The notes under the pieces: generated by a model
The model's database searches: none
Seen by the model: only the letters and a program-made list of their open reading frames with translations
What the model was told of the DNA's origin: nothing
Shown here: in pieces, positions 1-9,281 of the stretch
Layout: the number at the start of each line of letters is the position of its first letter
How positions within the stretch are numbered: the first letter of the stretch is position 1
DNA from: Chloroflexi bacterium OLB13
Lineage (GTDB): Bacteria > Chloroflexota > Anaerolineae > Aggregatilineales > Phototrophicaceae
DNA: 36,164 nt
Assembly (NCBI GenBank): GCA_001567485.1
Contig: JZRA01000090.1
Coordinates: 1-36,164, forward strand
Direction: 5' to 3'
Program-made: the position numbers and the translations under genes

Positions 1-464
1 CCCACTCAACCAGACCATCTTTTCGGCTATGAGCTGGCTATAAGCCGTCGTTTTCAAGCCCAACTGTTTATCCAGGGGGAAAATGACCCTTGCCACAGGT
101 CTGACATTGGTAGTAATCCCGCTCCACTTTCACTTCGCCGCGCAAGGTGACGACCTGTCTGGACTTTTTGCCTTTGTAACGCAATTTGCCACCGCATCTC
201 TCACATAAGCCCGGTCTGGTCTGCTGGGCATCCACAACCATTTCCTGTAGCAACGATTGGCGAAGTTCAATCTCAAGATCGCCAACCAAATCTTCCATCT
301 CGCTCATGCTCAGGTCACGACGCCCTGCTTTCTGCCTAAGCAGGTTCTCAATCGCTTCATATGCCCGTTCTTGCAAGCGACTTCTCAATTCATCACTGGA
401 TGCTGACATCGTTGCAGTGCCTCGCTGTATTTTGAGCTTCTCTCCTATTTTAACCTTTTGCCCC
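1..464 (-). mobile_element. Partial ISKra4-family insertion sequence, transposase 5' end
   Basis: The left edge holds the start of a transposase gene read on the minus strand, so the element continues beyond base 1. Base composition is visibly lower in GC than in the genes that follow. The outer end is probably near base 464: read on the minus strand, a GGGGCAAAAGG stretch begins there and would suit a terminal inverted repeat. The other end lies outside the window, so neither the repeat nor a target-site duplication can be confirmed. The element lies about 30 bp upstream of the promoter of the histidine kinase at 570. Confidence 0.7.
68..409 (-). CDS. ISKra4-family transposase, N-terminal part (frameshifted)
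   Basis: The 113-residue reading frame has a helical N-terminus, then a zinc-ribbon-like CERCG (about residues 69-73) and CQTCG (about 102-106) pair around GEVKVERDYY, the usual N-terminal region of ISKra4-type transposases. It stops at 68-70 just after HFPP. Skipping one base in the run of five G (plus strand 75-79) restores an open frame to the window edge that reads LDKQLGLKTTAYSQLIAEK, which continues the family pattern FPLDxxLG. The gene is therefore either damaged by a one-base insertion or read by a +1 frameshift. The ATG at 409 is chosen because no better start lies upstream; an AGGAGAG lies further upstream than a normal ribosome site. Confidence 0.75.
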   Translation of the reverse strand: MSASSDELRSRLQERAYEAIENLLRQKAGRRDLSMSEMEDLVGDLEIELRQSLLQEMVVDAQQTRPGLCERCGGKLRYKGKKSRQVVTLRGEVKVERDYYQCQTCGKGHFPPG

Positions 465-497
465 TAACTTGAAATGCACCCTATTCCTAGACTCCGG

Positions 498-527
498 TTG
501 CATAGACGAACATTAAGAGTTTATAAT
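498..527 (+). promoter_or_regulatory. Predicted sigma70-type promoter for the histidine kinase
   Basis: A perfect TATAAT at 522-527 follows TTGCAT at 498-503 with an 18-base spacer. Transcription would begin near 534, about 36 bases before the kinase ATG at 570. The promoter lies just outside the presumed insertion-sequence end at 464, so expression should not depend on the element. The -35 match is weak; the call rests on the perfect -10. Confidence 0.55.
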
Positions 528-569
528 ACCTATTTGGTGTATGAACCGCTAGTAAACACGACCTTTTGC

Positions 570-1778
570 ATGGCAGCCGTAGATACTCCGATACTTCCTA
601 AGACGGAGACCATTGTGGAACATCAGCAGCTTATTGAACGCCTGAATGCGCTCACGCATCGGATCACCCGCCTACGCCTGCTGTTAAAGATGATGGCAGA
701 CCTGACGGGCGCATCAGATGTTGCGTTTACCTCGCCAGAACTGGGGAACACGATTTTCTGGACGAATGAGACGGTCGTGGTCGAGGATAGAATACTAGTC
801 GGAAACAGTGTTGTAAACCAAGAGGTGACGCCCGAGCTGGTCGCTGCCGCGCAGACCCGTGATGTTAACCCGTTCGACGCCAGCCCGGATTTCTTGGTTG
901 CACGTCTATTCGGCGTCAAGAAGGTGATGGCGCTCTGGACGGACACAACGCTGTGGGGCTTCTTCTTGTTTCGCGAAAGTGACATTCACATTCCGCAGAC
1001 GGACTGGTTTACCTACGTGCTCAGTGTGCTCAGGATGGTCGCTACCGAGCATGTCACGTCGTCGAACTACCTCAAATTCGTCAATGATGTTGCTCATGAC
1101 ACGAAAAGCATCTTGACCGCCGTCACATTCACGACGGATTTCTTGAATGAAGATCTGCAGAATCTCAAGTTGGCGCGCAAGTTTACCAATCGACTTGGTA
1201 GGTTATTTGAATTGACACAACAGGCATCGAGCCTTATTGACAACGGTTTCGGTCTTGGCCGGTATGATCCAGAAACGGATCAGATCGAGATGTTCCTTAA
1301 GGAGGTCGATCTGTTTGCCTTGCGTCGTGAGATTGGCGACAAGTTTCAACTTGTCGCCAAGTTGCGTGGCATAAACCTCAAGGCACAAGGTGGGCGGGGT
1401 AAGGCGGTGGTGTTCGGCGATCACGCGCTGTTGTCGCGCGTCTTTATCAACCTCGTGCAAAATGCGTTCAAGTTCACGCCGCCGGACGGTACGGTGACGA
1501 TTGATATTCAGCGGGGCGATCCGGTTGTAGTCACCGTCGAAGACACCGGTGTCGGGATTGCGCCGGAATATCACGAAGCGATCTTTCAACGTAGATTCCA
1601 GATCCAGCAAAACCAGAAAGAGTCCACCCGAGGACACGGCCTCGGCCTCTATATCGTGCGCAAGATCATCGAGCAGCACGGTGGGGTGGTGTACGTTGAA
1701 AGCGAATTGGGCGCGGGTTCCAAATTCGTTGTGAAGCTCCCAGTGAGCGGCCCTGCCAGATACAGCGGCGACGACTAG
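570..1778 (+). CDS. Orphan sensor histidine kinase
   Basis: This 402-residue protein is a transmitter kinase. Residues about 15-160 form a GAF-like sensor region with no membrane segment or signal peptide, so it should be cytoplasmic. The phosphoacceptor helix carries VAHDTKS with H176. The ATPase domain has the N box (LVQNAFKFTPPDG, N298), the G1 box DTGVGI (about 326-331) and the G2 box GHGLGLYIV (about 356-364). The open frame extends up to 474, but the ATG at 570 is preferred because a TATAAT promoter lies at 522-527 and the extra residues look non-protein-like. No response regulator is adjacent; the next gene is mutL, 12 bases on, possibly cotranscribed. Signal and partner are unknown. 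Confidence 0.9.
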   Translation: MAAVDTPILPKTETIVEHQQLIERLNALTHRITRLRLLLKMMADLTGASDVAFTSPELGNTIFWTNETVVVEDRILVGNSVVNQEVTPELVAAAQTRDVNPFDASPDFLVARLFGVKKVMALWTDTTLWGFFLFRESDIHIPQTDWFTYVLSVLRMVATEHVTSSNYLKFVNDVAHDTKSILTAVTFTTDFLNEDLQNLKLARKFTNRLGRLFELTQQASSLIDNGFGLGRYDPETDQIEMFLKEVDLFALRREIGDKFQLVAKLRGINLKAQGGRGKAVVFGDHALLSRVFINLVQNAFKFTPPDGTVTIDIQRGDPVVVTVEDTGVGIAPEYHEAIFQRRFQIQQNQKESTRGHGLGLYIVRKIIEQHGGVVYVESELGAGSKFVVKLPVSGPARYSGDD

Positions 1779-1790
1779 CCGCGCTGTACG

Positions 1791-3533
1791 ATGCCCATAT
1801 CCGTACTGCCCGACCACGTCGTTGCGCAGATTGCCGCAGGCGAGGTGGTTGAACGCCCCGCGTCAGTCGTTAAGGAACTCATCGAGAACGCGCTGGATGC
1901 CGGCGCGATGACCGTATCGGTGGCGGCGGCTGGCGGTGGCCGCCGGTTGATCCGCGTGAGTGATGACGGCAGCGGAATCTCAAGCCAAGAGGTTGAACTG
2001 GCGTTTGCGCGGCATGCGACCAGCAAGCTGCGCACCGCGGACGATTTGAGTCACTTAGAGACGCTTGGATTTCGCGGCGAGGCGTTGTGCAGCATCGCGG
2101 CGGTCAGCCAAGTGACCTGCCTGTCACGTTCCCGCGACGAGACAACCGGCGTGAAGCTGGTCATCGAAGGCAGCGAGGTTGTCGTGCGGTCGGCGGTGGG
2201 CGCGCCAGCCGGCACGATCATCTCGGTCGAGAACCTGTTCTACAACGTCCCTGCGCGGCTGAAGTTCCTCAAGGCGGAGTCGACCGAGCGCCGGCTCATC
2301 ACGCAGATCGTGATGCAGTTGGCGATGGCGTTTCCAGCGGTGCGTTTCTCGCTGGAACACGATGGACGCGAAGCGTTTCGGTCAACGGGAAGCGGCAGCT
2401 TGGAAGACGTCGTTGTGGCGGCCTACGGCGTGGATACGGTGACCCACATGCTCCCGGTTGACAGCGTGGGCGGGTCGATCATTGTCCGCGGGTTGACAAG
2501 CTCGCCGGAGATCACGCGCACGGATCGGTCGCGCATCCACGTTTTCGTCAACGGGCGCGTCGTGCACGATTCCAACCTGACCTATGCGATCACGCAGGCG
2601 TACACCGGAATCTTGGAAAGCGGTCAATACCCGACGTCCATCGTCAAGATCACGCTGCCGACTGAGGACGTGGACATTAACGTGCATCCGACTAAGGCGG
2701 AAGTCCGGTTCCGCGACCCGTCAGCGGTGTTTGCGGTGACGCAGCGCGCGATCCGCGAGGCGGTCGGAGGTATGGCATCGCCCCGGCGCGAGAGCGACTG
2801 GCCCGACGCAGGACGCTCGCTTTTTGGATCGATGCGCGCGCGTACGGGTGGGGGCAGCACGCCGTTATCGCGCCAAAACGAAGCTGACGATGCCCAGCCC
2901 CGAATCGTCCGCCAAGCGCCCGAGCCGCCTGTAATGGCCGACGAATCCACCCCCGGCCGGCCGCGCACACTGCCCGTGCTGCGCGTCGTGGGACAGATGG
3001 GCGCGCGTTACATCGTGGCCGAAGGGCCGGCAGGAATGTATCTGATCGATCAGCACGCGGCGCATGCACGGGTGTTGTACGGCGAGCTTGTTGACGCGAT
3101 GGAATCCGGCACGCTGCAAACGACCGAGGAGATCGTCGGGACGGCGCAAGTCACGGCGGCGCAGTTCCGTAAGATCGAGCAGGCGGCGGTGCTGCTTGAA
3201 CGTGTTGGCGTCGCCTGTGAGCCGTTCGGCCCGCAGACCGTGCGTGTTGTGCGCGCCCCAGACATCTTGAGCGGCGTCGCGGCGGACGACGTGATCGGCG
3301 CGATCCTCGATGCGCTCAGCCACGATGATCCGCAAGACAAGCTGCCTCGTGCGCTGGCGCATGCTGGGGCGGTGCGCACGGGGCAAGTGCTGGCAATGGA
3401 TCAAATGCAGCAGTTGGTGCGTCTGTTGGAACGCACGCCCGATCCGCTGATCAGCCCGACCGGTACGCCGACACTGCTGCACCTCAGCAGCGACCAACTC
3501 TCGCGTGAGTTTGGCCGGCGCGGCGGGGGCTAG
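1791..3533 (+). CDS. mutL: DNA mismatch repair protein MutL
   Basis: MutL links mismatch recognition by MutS to strand removal. The N-terminal GHKL ATPase is intact: ELIENALDAGA (residues 29-39, catalytic E29, N33), DDGSGI (58-63) and FRGEAL (94-99). A Pro/Arg-rich linker (about 335-395) leads to the C-terminal dimerisation domain. There the endonuclease metal motif DQHA(X)2E(X)4E reads DQHA at 420-423, but the two glutamates are A426 and G431. The C-terminal cysteine signatures are also changed, to AHAGAVR (523-529) and SPTGTP (555-560). At 580 residues the length is normal. It follows the kinase gene closely and ends tail-to-tail with mfd. The ATG at 1791 starts directly with the conserved MPISVLPDHVVAQIAAGEVV. 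Confidence 0.97.
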   Translation: MPISVLPDHVVAQIAAGEVVERPASVVKELIENALDAGAMTVSVAAAGGGRRLIRVSDDGSGISSQEVELAFARHATSKLRTADDLSHLETLGFRGEALCSIAAVSQVTCLSRSRDETTGVKLVIEGSEVVVRSAVGAPAGTIISVENLFYNVPARLKFLKAESTERRLITQIVMQLAMAFPAVRFSLEHDGREAFRSTGSGSLEDVVVAAYGVDTVTHMLPVDSVGGSIIVRGLTSSPEITRTDRSRIHVFVNGRVVHDSNLTYAITQAYTGILESGQYPTSIVKITLPTEDVDINVHPTKAEVRFRDPSAVFAVTQRAIREAVGGMASPRRESDWPDAGRSLFGSMRARTGGGSTPLSRQNEADDAQPRIVRQAPEPPVMADESTPGRPRTLPVLRVVGQMGARYIVAEGPAGMYLIDQHAAHARVLYGELVDAMESGTLQTTEEIVGTAQVTAAQFRKIEQAAVLLERVGVACEPFGPQTVRVVRAPDILSGVAADDVIGAILDALSHDDPQDKLPRALAHAGAVRTGQVLAMDQMQQLVRLLERTPDPLISPTGTPTLLHLSSDQLSREFGRRGGG

Positions 3534-6500
3534 GCGCCGGTCATTTCCGCCAGCGCCGTTGTGCGTTCCGCGTGTAGCTGATCCAAGACGTCGATCAGCC
3601 GCAAGCGCCATAGTCCTTCGCGATCCTGATCGAACTCGACGGCGGTTCGCGTCACGCTGATGCCTGATCCGAGGCGTTCCGCCAGCGCGTCGCGGTTGAC
3701 CTCTGCCAAGTAGGGCAGCTTGATGCGCACCATGGTGTCACGCGCCTGCACGCCGGTTGCGCCGGCGCGCTGTGCGAGCAGCTTGACCTCGATCTGAAAG
3801 AGCAGCCCATCGACGGCAAGCGGCAGCAGACCAAACCGGTCGCGTAGTTCGTCGCGCAAGGCATTAACGTCGTCAACGCGTGACAGCGCCCCGATTCGCC
3901 GATAGATTTGCAGCCGCAGCGCCATCTCCGGAATCCAGTCGTCGGGCAGGTAGGCCGGGATCGGCAGGTCGATCACCATGCCGGGCGCGCTCACGGCGAG
4001 GCCGGCGGTATCATCAGGGTTGCCCTTGAGGTGATTGACGGCCTGAGCGAGCAGCTGTGTGTACAGCGTCAGCCCGACGGCCGCCACTTGCCCCGTCTGC
4101 CGCGTGCTCAGGATGTCGCCCGCGCCGCGAATTTCGAGGTCGCGCATGGCGATTTGCAGCCCGGCGCCCAGCTTGGTGTGCTCCGCGAGTGTCTCCAGAC
4201 GGGCGAACGCCTCGTGGGTGAGCTTGCCGCTGTCGTAGAAGAAGTACGCGTAAGCCTGCTGTGCGCCGCGCCCGACCCGGCCGCGTATTTGATACAACTG
4301 GGATAAGCCGAACCAGTCAGCGCGATCGACGATGACCGTATTGACGTTCGGCATGTCGATACCGTTCTCGATAATCGCGGTCGAGAGGAGGATGTCGTAC
4401 TCCCCGCGTGCGAACTCGGCGATCACCGACTCAAGATGCCGTTCGCCCATCTGCCCGTGGGCCGTGATGACGCGTGCCTCCGGTACGATGTCTTCAAGCC
4501 GCATGCGTACAAGGTCGATCGAACCGATGCGGTTGTGGACGAAGAACACTTGACCGCCGCGTTCCATCTCGCGCAGCACCGCCTGCCGCACGAGGGCGTC
4601 GTCAAACTGGCCCGTGTGCGTGATGACCGGAAGGCGTTCCTCCGGCGGCGTCTGAATCATACTGATGTCACGCACGCCGGTCAGGGTCATGTAAAGCGTG
4701 CGCGGAATCGGCGTCGCCGTCAGCGTCAGCACGTCGACCTGTGTGCGCAGCTTCTTAAAGTGCTCTTTCTGCTTGACGCCAAAACGCTGTTCTTCGTCGA
4801 TGACGACCAAGCCGAGATTCTTGAATCGGATATCGTCTGACAGGATGCGATGCGTCCCGATGACGATATCGACGTCGCCTTTTTCGATCTCCGCGGCGAC
4901 CGCGGTCTGCGCAGCCTTCGTCCTGAACCGGCTCATCAGCTCAACGCGCACAGGCATTGACGTCAACCGGTTGCTGAACGTTTCGTGATGCTGCTGGGCA
5001 AGGATCGTCGTCGGCACGAGTACGGCGACCTGCTTCCCATCGGCCACGGCTTTGAACGCGGCACGCAGCGCGACTTCGGTCTTGCCATAGCCAACGTCGC
5101 CGCAGATCAGCCGATCCATCGGGATCGCCTGTTCCATATCGGCTTTAACTTCACGCAGCGCCCGCAGTTGATCGTCTGTCTCCACGTACGGGAACGAGGC
5201 TTCAAGCTCGTGTTGGAGCACGCTGTCTTCGCTGAACGAGAACCCGTGCGCGGCTGCGCGCGCTGCGTACAACTGCAGCAGATCGCGCGCTTCGTCTTCG
5301 GCGGCCTTGCGCGCCCGATGCGCGATTTTCAGCCAATCCTGCTGGCCGAGGCGATGAATGGTCGGCGGTTTGTCGTCTACGCCGATGTAGCGCGAAAGCC
5401 GGTCGGCGTGATGGATCGGGACGTAGACCTGATCGCTCCCTGCGTAATCGACGACCAGATACTCGCGGCTGACACCGCCGAGCGTCCGATGCTGTAAGCC
5501 GGCGAACTGCCCGATGCCGTAGTCGACGTGTACAACGTAGTCCCCCTCGCGCCAGTCTGCGTAATCCGATTCAGGGGGACGCGCGGCACGGGGCGAACGT
5601 CTGCGCCGCTGCTCGGGCCTGCCCCATCCGAACAACTCGGCGTCGGTCAGGACGTCGACGCCGCCGGCAAGGTCGAGCATCCAGCCTTCCTGAAGCGTTC
5701 CGTTCACGAGCACCGCGCTTCCCGACTCCGGCGAAATGGGGAGGTCGTTCACAGTCGTTAGCGTGCGCTCGATCCCCTGCTGATACCAGACGTCGCTGAC
5801 GCGTGCCGTCTGCTGCGTGACGAGGATGGCCCGGCCGCCGTCGCGCATCACCGTTCGCATGTGTGACATGGCGTTCTTGAGCTGCCCGCCGAACCGCTTC
5901 CCCGGACTGAACCACGGATCAGGTTCTTCTCCGGTACGCAGCGTAATCACCGTGTGCGCGGCAAGGCTGGCATCGAGCGCCTCACGCGAGACATACGGGA
6001 CAGGCATATCCTCTGGCAGCAGCCCTGCGGCGATACCGCGCCGGCGCGTCTCGTCCGCGGTGGTGTACAGCTCGTTTAGTGTGAGGTCGAACTCGTCGGG
6101 GTCTTCGATGATGACCAGCGTGCCGGACGGGGCGTAGTCCAGCAGCGAAGCGGGGGCGGTGTATACGTAGGGTAGATAATGCTCCATGACCGCAAATTCG
6201 CCGCCGGCACGCAGGGAATCGAAGTCCGAACGCGGCACGTTCTCGTTCTCCGCTTGCTCGAACCACGCGCGCAGATGCGCGGCGACAGGCGGCATTAGCT
6301 CTGGCAGGGCTTCGCGCGCCGGCGTTATCGCGATGCTGTCGACGTGGTGGATCGTGCGCTGCGTCGCCGGATCGAACTGTCGTAGGCTGTCGATCTCGTC
6401 GTCAAAGAATTCGAGCCGGACTGGAAACGGGGCCGTCACCGGAAACACGTCGAGAACTCCGCCGCGCCGGCTGAACTGGCCCGGCTCGATCACCAGACCG

Positions 6501-7006
6501 GCGGGCGCGTAGCCGAGGTTGACGAGCCGCGCGACGAGCTTGTCGATGGCAAACACCGAGCCGCGTTCTATGGTGATCGTTACGCGCCGGAATGTGCTGA
6601 ACGGAATCGTGCGCTGGACCAACGCGCGCGCCGACGTCACAACAAACGCTGAGGTCGCCGAGAAGTCGCTTACCGCCAACGCGTCCAACGCCTCTAGGCG
6701 GGCGCGAATGGCGGCATCGCCCCACGGCGCGCGTTCGAAGAAGTGCGGCGCAGGCTCAGCGAACCGGTACACCGCGTCCGGCGAGTCCAACCACACCGGG
6801 ACTTGACCGCTGACATCATACGACCGCTTAATGCGCGAGGTCACGAAGATCACCGGGCCAGCCCACCCACGCGCGAGCGCCGCGGCGAAAAACGGACGCG
6901 CCGAGCGTACGACGGCCCACGGCCGTTCGCCGCCGCTGAGTTGTGCAGTACGCCGCCGTACTTCGGGCTGTTCCAGAAACAGGTCGATCAGGCCAGTCAA
7001 ATGCAT
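3530..7006 (-). CDS. mfd: Transcription-repair coupling factor Mfd
   Basis: Mfd removes RNA polymerase stalled at DNA lesions and recruits UvrA for nucleotide excision repair. The 1158-residue protein has the UvrB-like N-terminus, the RNA-polymerase-interacting Tudor-like domain ([17 protein letters not shown]), the translocase motor with Walker [10 protein letters not shown], Walker [18 protein letters not shown], the TRG/motif VI region ending QIRGRVGR, and the C-terminal autoinhibitory domain beginning around [14 protein letters not shown]. The frame is open to 7054, but the ATG at 7006 ([10 protein letters not shown]) is preferred: the upstream residues are Cys/Gly/Pro-rich and cover a palindrome and leader. 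A perfect TATAAT on the minus strand at 7110-7105 is the likely -10. Its TAG overlaps the TAG of mutL. Confidence 0.97.
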   Translation of the reverse strand: MHLTGLIDLFLEQPEVRRRTAQLSGGERPWAVVRSARPFFAAALARGWAGPVIFVTSRIKRSYDVSGQVPVWLDSPDAVYRFAEPAPHFFERAPWGDAAIRARLEALDALAVSDFSATSAFVVTSARALVQRTIPFSTFRRVTITIERGSVFAIDKLVARLVNLGYAPAGLVIEPGQFSRRGGVLDVFPVTAPFPVRLEFFDDEIDSLRQFDPATQRTIHHVDSIAITPAREALPELMPPVAAHLRAWFEQAENENVPRSDFDSLRAGGEFAVMEHYLPYVYTAPASLLDYAPSGTLVIIEDPDEFDLTLNELYTTADETRRRGIAAGLLPEDMPVPYVSREALDASLAAHTVITLRTGEEPDPWFSPGKRFGGQLKNAMSHMRTVMRDGGRAILVTQQTARVSDVWYQQGIERTLTTVNDLPISPESGSAVLVNGTLQEGWMLDLAGGVDVLTDAELFGWGRPEQRRRRSPRAARPPESDYADWREGDYVVHVDYGIGQFAGLQHRTLGGVSREYLVVDYAGSDQVYVPIHHADRLSRYIGVDDKPPTIHRLGQQDWLKIAHRARKAAEDEARDLLQLYAARAAAHGFSFSEDSVLQHELEASFPYVETDDQLRALREVKADMEQAIPMDRLICGDVGYGKTEVALRAAFKAVADGKQVAVLVPTTILAQQHHETFSNRLTSMPVRVELMSRFRTKAAQTAVAAEIEKGDVDIVIGTHRILSDDIRFKNLGLVVIDEEQRFGVKQKEHFKKLRTQVDVLTLTATPIPRTLYMTLTGVRDISMIQTPPEERLPVITHTGQFDDALVRQAVLREMERGGQVFFVHNRIGSIDLVRMRLEDIVPEARVITAHGQMGERHLESVIAEFARGEYDILLSTAIIENGIDMPNVNTVIVDRADWFGLSQLYQIRGRVGRGAQQAYAYFFYDSGKLTHEAFARLETLAEHTKLGAGLQIAMRDLEIRGAGDILSTRQTGQVAAVGLTLYTQLLAQAVNHLKGNPDDTAGLAVSAPGMVIDLPIPAYLPDDWIPEMALRLQIYRRIGALSRVDDVNALRDELRDRFGLLPLAVDGLLFQIEVKLLAQRAGATGVQARDTMVRIKLPYLAEVNRDALAERLGSGISVTRTAVEFDQDREGLWRLRLIDVLDQLHAERTTALAEMTGA

Positions 7007-7050
7007 GATGTCGCGTCCAATTTGCTCACAGCGGCCGGGGGCGGGGCAGC

Positions 7051-7068
7051 ACAAACGCGCGCGTTTGT
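7051..7068. promoter_or_regulatory. Perfect 18-bp palindrome in the mfd leader
   Basis: ACAAACGCGCGCGTTTGT is a perfect inverted repeat without spacer, 45 bases upstream of the mfd ATG at 7006 and about 40 bases downstream of the TATAAT on the minus strand (7105-7110). No T-run follows it on either side, so a terminator is unlikely. Placement in the leader suits a repressor operator. It loosely resembles the AAC-Nx-GTT shape of SOS boxes, but the spacing differs from the CGAAC-N4-GTTCG consensus, so LexA control is only a possibility. Confidence 0.45.
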
Positions 7069-7104
7069 AAAAACGGCGTGGTGTGCGGCTATCCCATTCC
7101 CCCG

Positions 7105-7110
7105 ATTATA
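7105..7110 (-). promoter_or_regulatory. mfd: Predicted -10 element for mfd
   Basis: Read on the minus strand, bases 7110-7105 spell a perfect TATAAT. No good -35 is visible at the usual distance. Transcription would begin near 7098 and give a leader of about 90 bases containing the palindrome at 7051-7068. The remaining gap, 7111-7241, between this site and the end of the PAS kinase shows no gene or clear terminator. Confidence 0.4.
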
Positions 7111-7241
7111 TCAAGAACTTGTAGTCGTCGGGATGGATGCCTCAAGAACCGGGGTGTCCTTGCTTTGATGATAGTCGACGGCCGCGTACTACCGACGGCT
7201 GTGGCACGGATTTCGGCCGATGTCGCGGGAGACGTCACCCG

Positions 7242-8549
7242 TTACGGACTGCTGCGGACGGCGCCGTTGGGATGACCAGCCGCGGCAGGATCGGCGTTGA
7301 GCAGCGAAAAGCGGAACAGTCCACCACCACCAAGCTCGTTGCTCTCTGCCCAAATCCGCCCGCCGTGCGCGGTGACGATGTGCTTGCAGATGGCGAGGCC
7401 CAGCCCCGTGCCGTCCCTGCCGGAGCGTGACGGGTCGACCTGATAGAAGCGTTCGAAGATGCGCTCGACTTGATCTGGCGGGACACCGGGGCCGTTGTCG
7501 AGTACACTGACGACCACTTCCTCTGCGGAGGTCTCCGCCTCGATGGTGACCGGGCCGCCCTCCGGCGACCACTTCATCGCGTTATGCAGCAGGTTCACGA
7601 CAACGCGTTGGACAAGATCGCGGTCGCATAGAACGATCAGTTTGGCCGGGACGTGCTTTACGATGGTCAGATGTTTGCGCTCGGTCTGATTGACAAGGCG
7701 CTCAATCGCACCGTCGACCAGTTCGTGGAAATTGACCTCGACCATCCGGACGATCGCCTGACCGGACTCGATCATCGACAGGTCGGCCATCGACTGCACG
7801 AGCCACAGCAGCAGATCCGTCTCGTGGGCGATGGCGCGCAGGCTAGAGATGCTCTCCTTGCGCTTGGGCTTATCCTGATCGTGGAACAGCCCGTCGATGA
7901 TGAGCCGGATGTTGGCGATGGGGTGCCGCAGCTCGTGGCTGATGTTGGCGACCATGTCGCGGCGTGAGCGATTGAGCCGCACAAGTTGGGTGATGTCGTT
8001 CAAGGTGAGGCACACCAGCGCGCTGCTGCCGAGCATGACGAGCCGCACACGGACGAGATACACGTCGTCGCCGATTGAGACCTGTTCCTCGATGACGTCG
8101 TCATGATAGGCCAACACGTTCTCGACGAGCGAGACGATTGCAGGGCTGCCGGTCAGTGTCTCCAAATGTGCGTCCATCTGCACCGGCCCGAAGATCGTGG
8201 AGGTGGCGGCATTGGCGAGCACGATATGCAGTTCGTCGTCTACCACGATCAGCGCGTCGTCGGTCGCGTTCAGCATGACGTTCAGTATGGCGACCTGATG
8301 CGCCAGCGCGTCGCTCTGGTTGGCGTCCACCACTGTGCAAGGGCCGGACGGCTGATTGACCGCCAATGACTGCTGTAGGCTCCCGAACGCGGAGTCGCGT
8401 TCTCGTAGTGTGCGTTCAAGTTCGGACAAGATGGACTGTCGATTGGCGAGCGTCGCTCGCAGCACGCTCATCTGGCGATGCTGACGGATTGTATATCCAG
8501 CGAGCGCTGCCGTGGATACAGCCAGCAGCACAGCGAGAAATTCAAGCAT
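7242..8549 (-). CDS. PhoR-like PAS sensor histidine kinase
   Basis: This 435-residue kinase has one N-terminal membrane helix (about residues 4-20), a coiled-coil stretch (about 25-65), a PAS domain (about 88-190, with ILNVMLNATDDALIVVDDE), the HisKA helix with NISHELRHPIAN (phosphoacceptor His in SHELR) and a HATPase_c domain with N box LLHNAMKWSPEGG, G1 DNGPGV, the F box IFERFYQVD and G2 GTGLGLAI. It forms an operon with the response regulator upstream (22-base gap). The layout is that of PhoR/WalK-type kinases, but with one membrane helix and no extracellular domain, so it more likely senses an internal or membrane signal. The target process cannot be told from the sequence. Confidence 0.93.
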   Translation of the reverse strand: MLEFLAVLLAVSTAALAGYTIRQHRQMSVLRATLANRQSILSELERTLRERDSAFGSLQQSLAVNQPSGPCTVVDANQSDALAHQVAILNVMLNATDDALIVVDDELHIVLANAATSTIFGPVQMDAHLETLTGSPAIVSLVENVLAYHDDVIEEQVSIGDDVYLVRVRLVMLGSSALVCLTLNDITQLVRLNRSRRDMVANISHELRHPIANIRLIIDGLFHDQDKPKRKESISSLRAIAHETDLLLWLVQSMADLSMIESGQAIVRMVEVNFHELVDGAIERLVNQTERKHLTIVKHVPAKLIVLCDRDLVQRVVVNLLHNAMKWSPEGGPVTIEAETSAEEVVVSVLDNGPGVPPDQVERIFERFYQVDPSRSGRDGTGLGLAICKHIVTAHGGRIWAESNELGGGGLFRFSLLNADPAAAGHPNGAVRSSP

Positions 8550-8571
8550 TACTCAGACCCTCGAGCAGGGG

Positions 8572-9261
8572 CTATCCCTCAAACCGGTATCCTACACCGC
8601 GTACTGTTACGATACGGCGCGGATCGGACGGGTCATCCTCCAGCTTTTCGCGCAGCCAGCGGATGTGAACGTCAACCGTGCGTTTGTCCACGAAATAGTC
8701 ATATCCCCACACCTTCGTGAGGATAAGGTCGCGAGAGAGCACCGCGCTGCGATTGCGCATCAGCTCGGCGAGCAGGTCGAACTCCTTATTACTGAGCTTG
8801 ACCTCGTCGCTTCCCTTGAACACACGGCGACCTGTTAGATTGAGCCGGAGATCGTTCGAGATGATCTCGTCTTGCTGTACCATCAGTTGGCCCGGCGCGC
8901 GCCGCATGACGGCCCGTACCCGCGCCAGCATTTCACCTAAGCCAAAGGGCTTGACGATATAGTCGTCCGCGCCGCTTTCCAGCCCGACAATCTTGTCGAT
9001 CTCGTTGCCTCGCGCGGTGATCATGATGATCGGGATATGCGAGATGGCCGAGTCGTGCCGCACCATGCGGCAGATCGTCAGCCCGTCCAGCTTCTTCAGC
9101 ATGATGTCGAGGATAATCAGGTCAGGCACGTCGCTTCTGATCTTGCTGAGGCCGGTCTCGCCATCCGTCGCTGTAACGACGTTGAACCCCTCGTTGCGCA
9201 GATTAGACGCCAAGTTGTGCAGCAGCGTCTCGTCGTCCTCGACGACCAACACTTTTGGCAT
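8572..9261 (-). CDS. OmpR/PhoB-family response regulator
   Basis: This 229-residue regulator has an N-terminal receiver domain (KVLVVEDDE acidic pocket, phospho-Asp in LIILDIML, the conserved Thr in MITARG, Lys in IVKPFG) and a C-terminal winged-helix domain (VKLSNKEFDLLAELMRN to TVRGVGYRFEG). The frame is open to 9294, but the ATG at 9261 (MPKVLVVEDD) is preferred because GAGGGGAAC precedes it at ribosome-site distance. It is the first gene of a two-gene operon with the PAS kinase. Its promoter is flanked by an 11-bp inverted repeat, which suggests autoregulation or control by another factor. Confidence 0.95.
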   Translation of the reverse strand: MPKVLVVEDDETLLHNLASNLRNEGFNVVTATDGETGLSKIRSDVPDLIILDIMLKKLDGLTICRMVRHDSAISHIPIIMITARGNEIDKIVGLESGADDYIVKPFGLGEMLARVRAVMRRAPGQLMVQQDEIISNDLRLNLTGRRVFKGSDEVKLSNKEFDLLAELMRNRSAVLSRDLILTKVWGYDYFVDKRTVDVHIRWLREKLEDDPSDPRRIVTVRGVGYRFEG

Positions 9262-9281
9262 GTTCCCCTCACGGACTTCGG

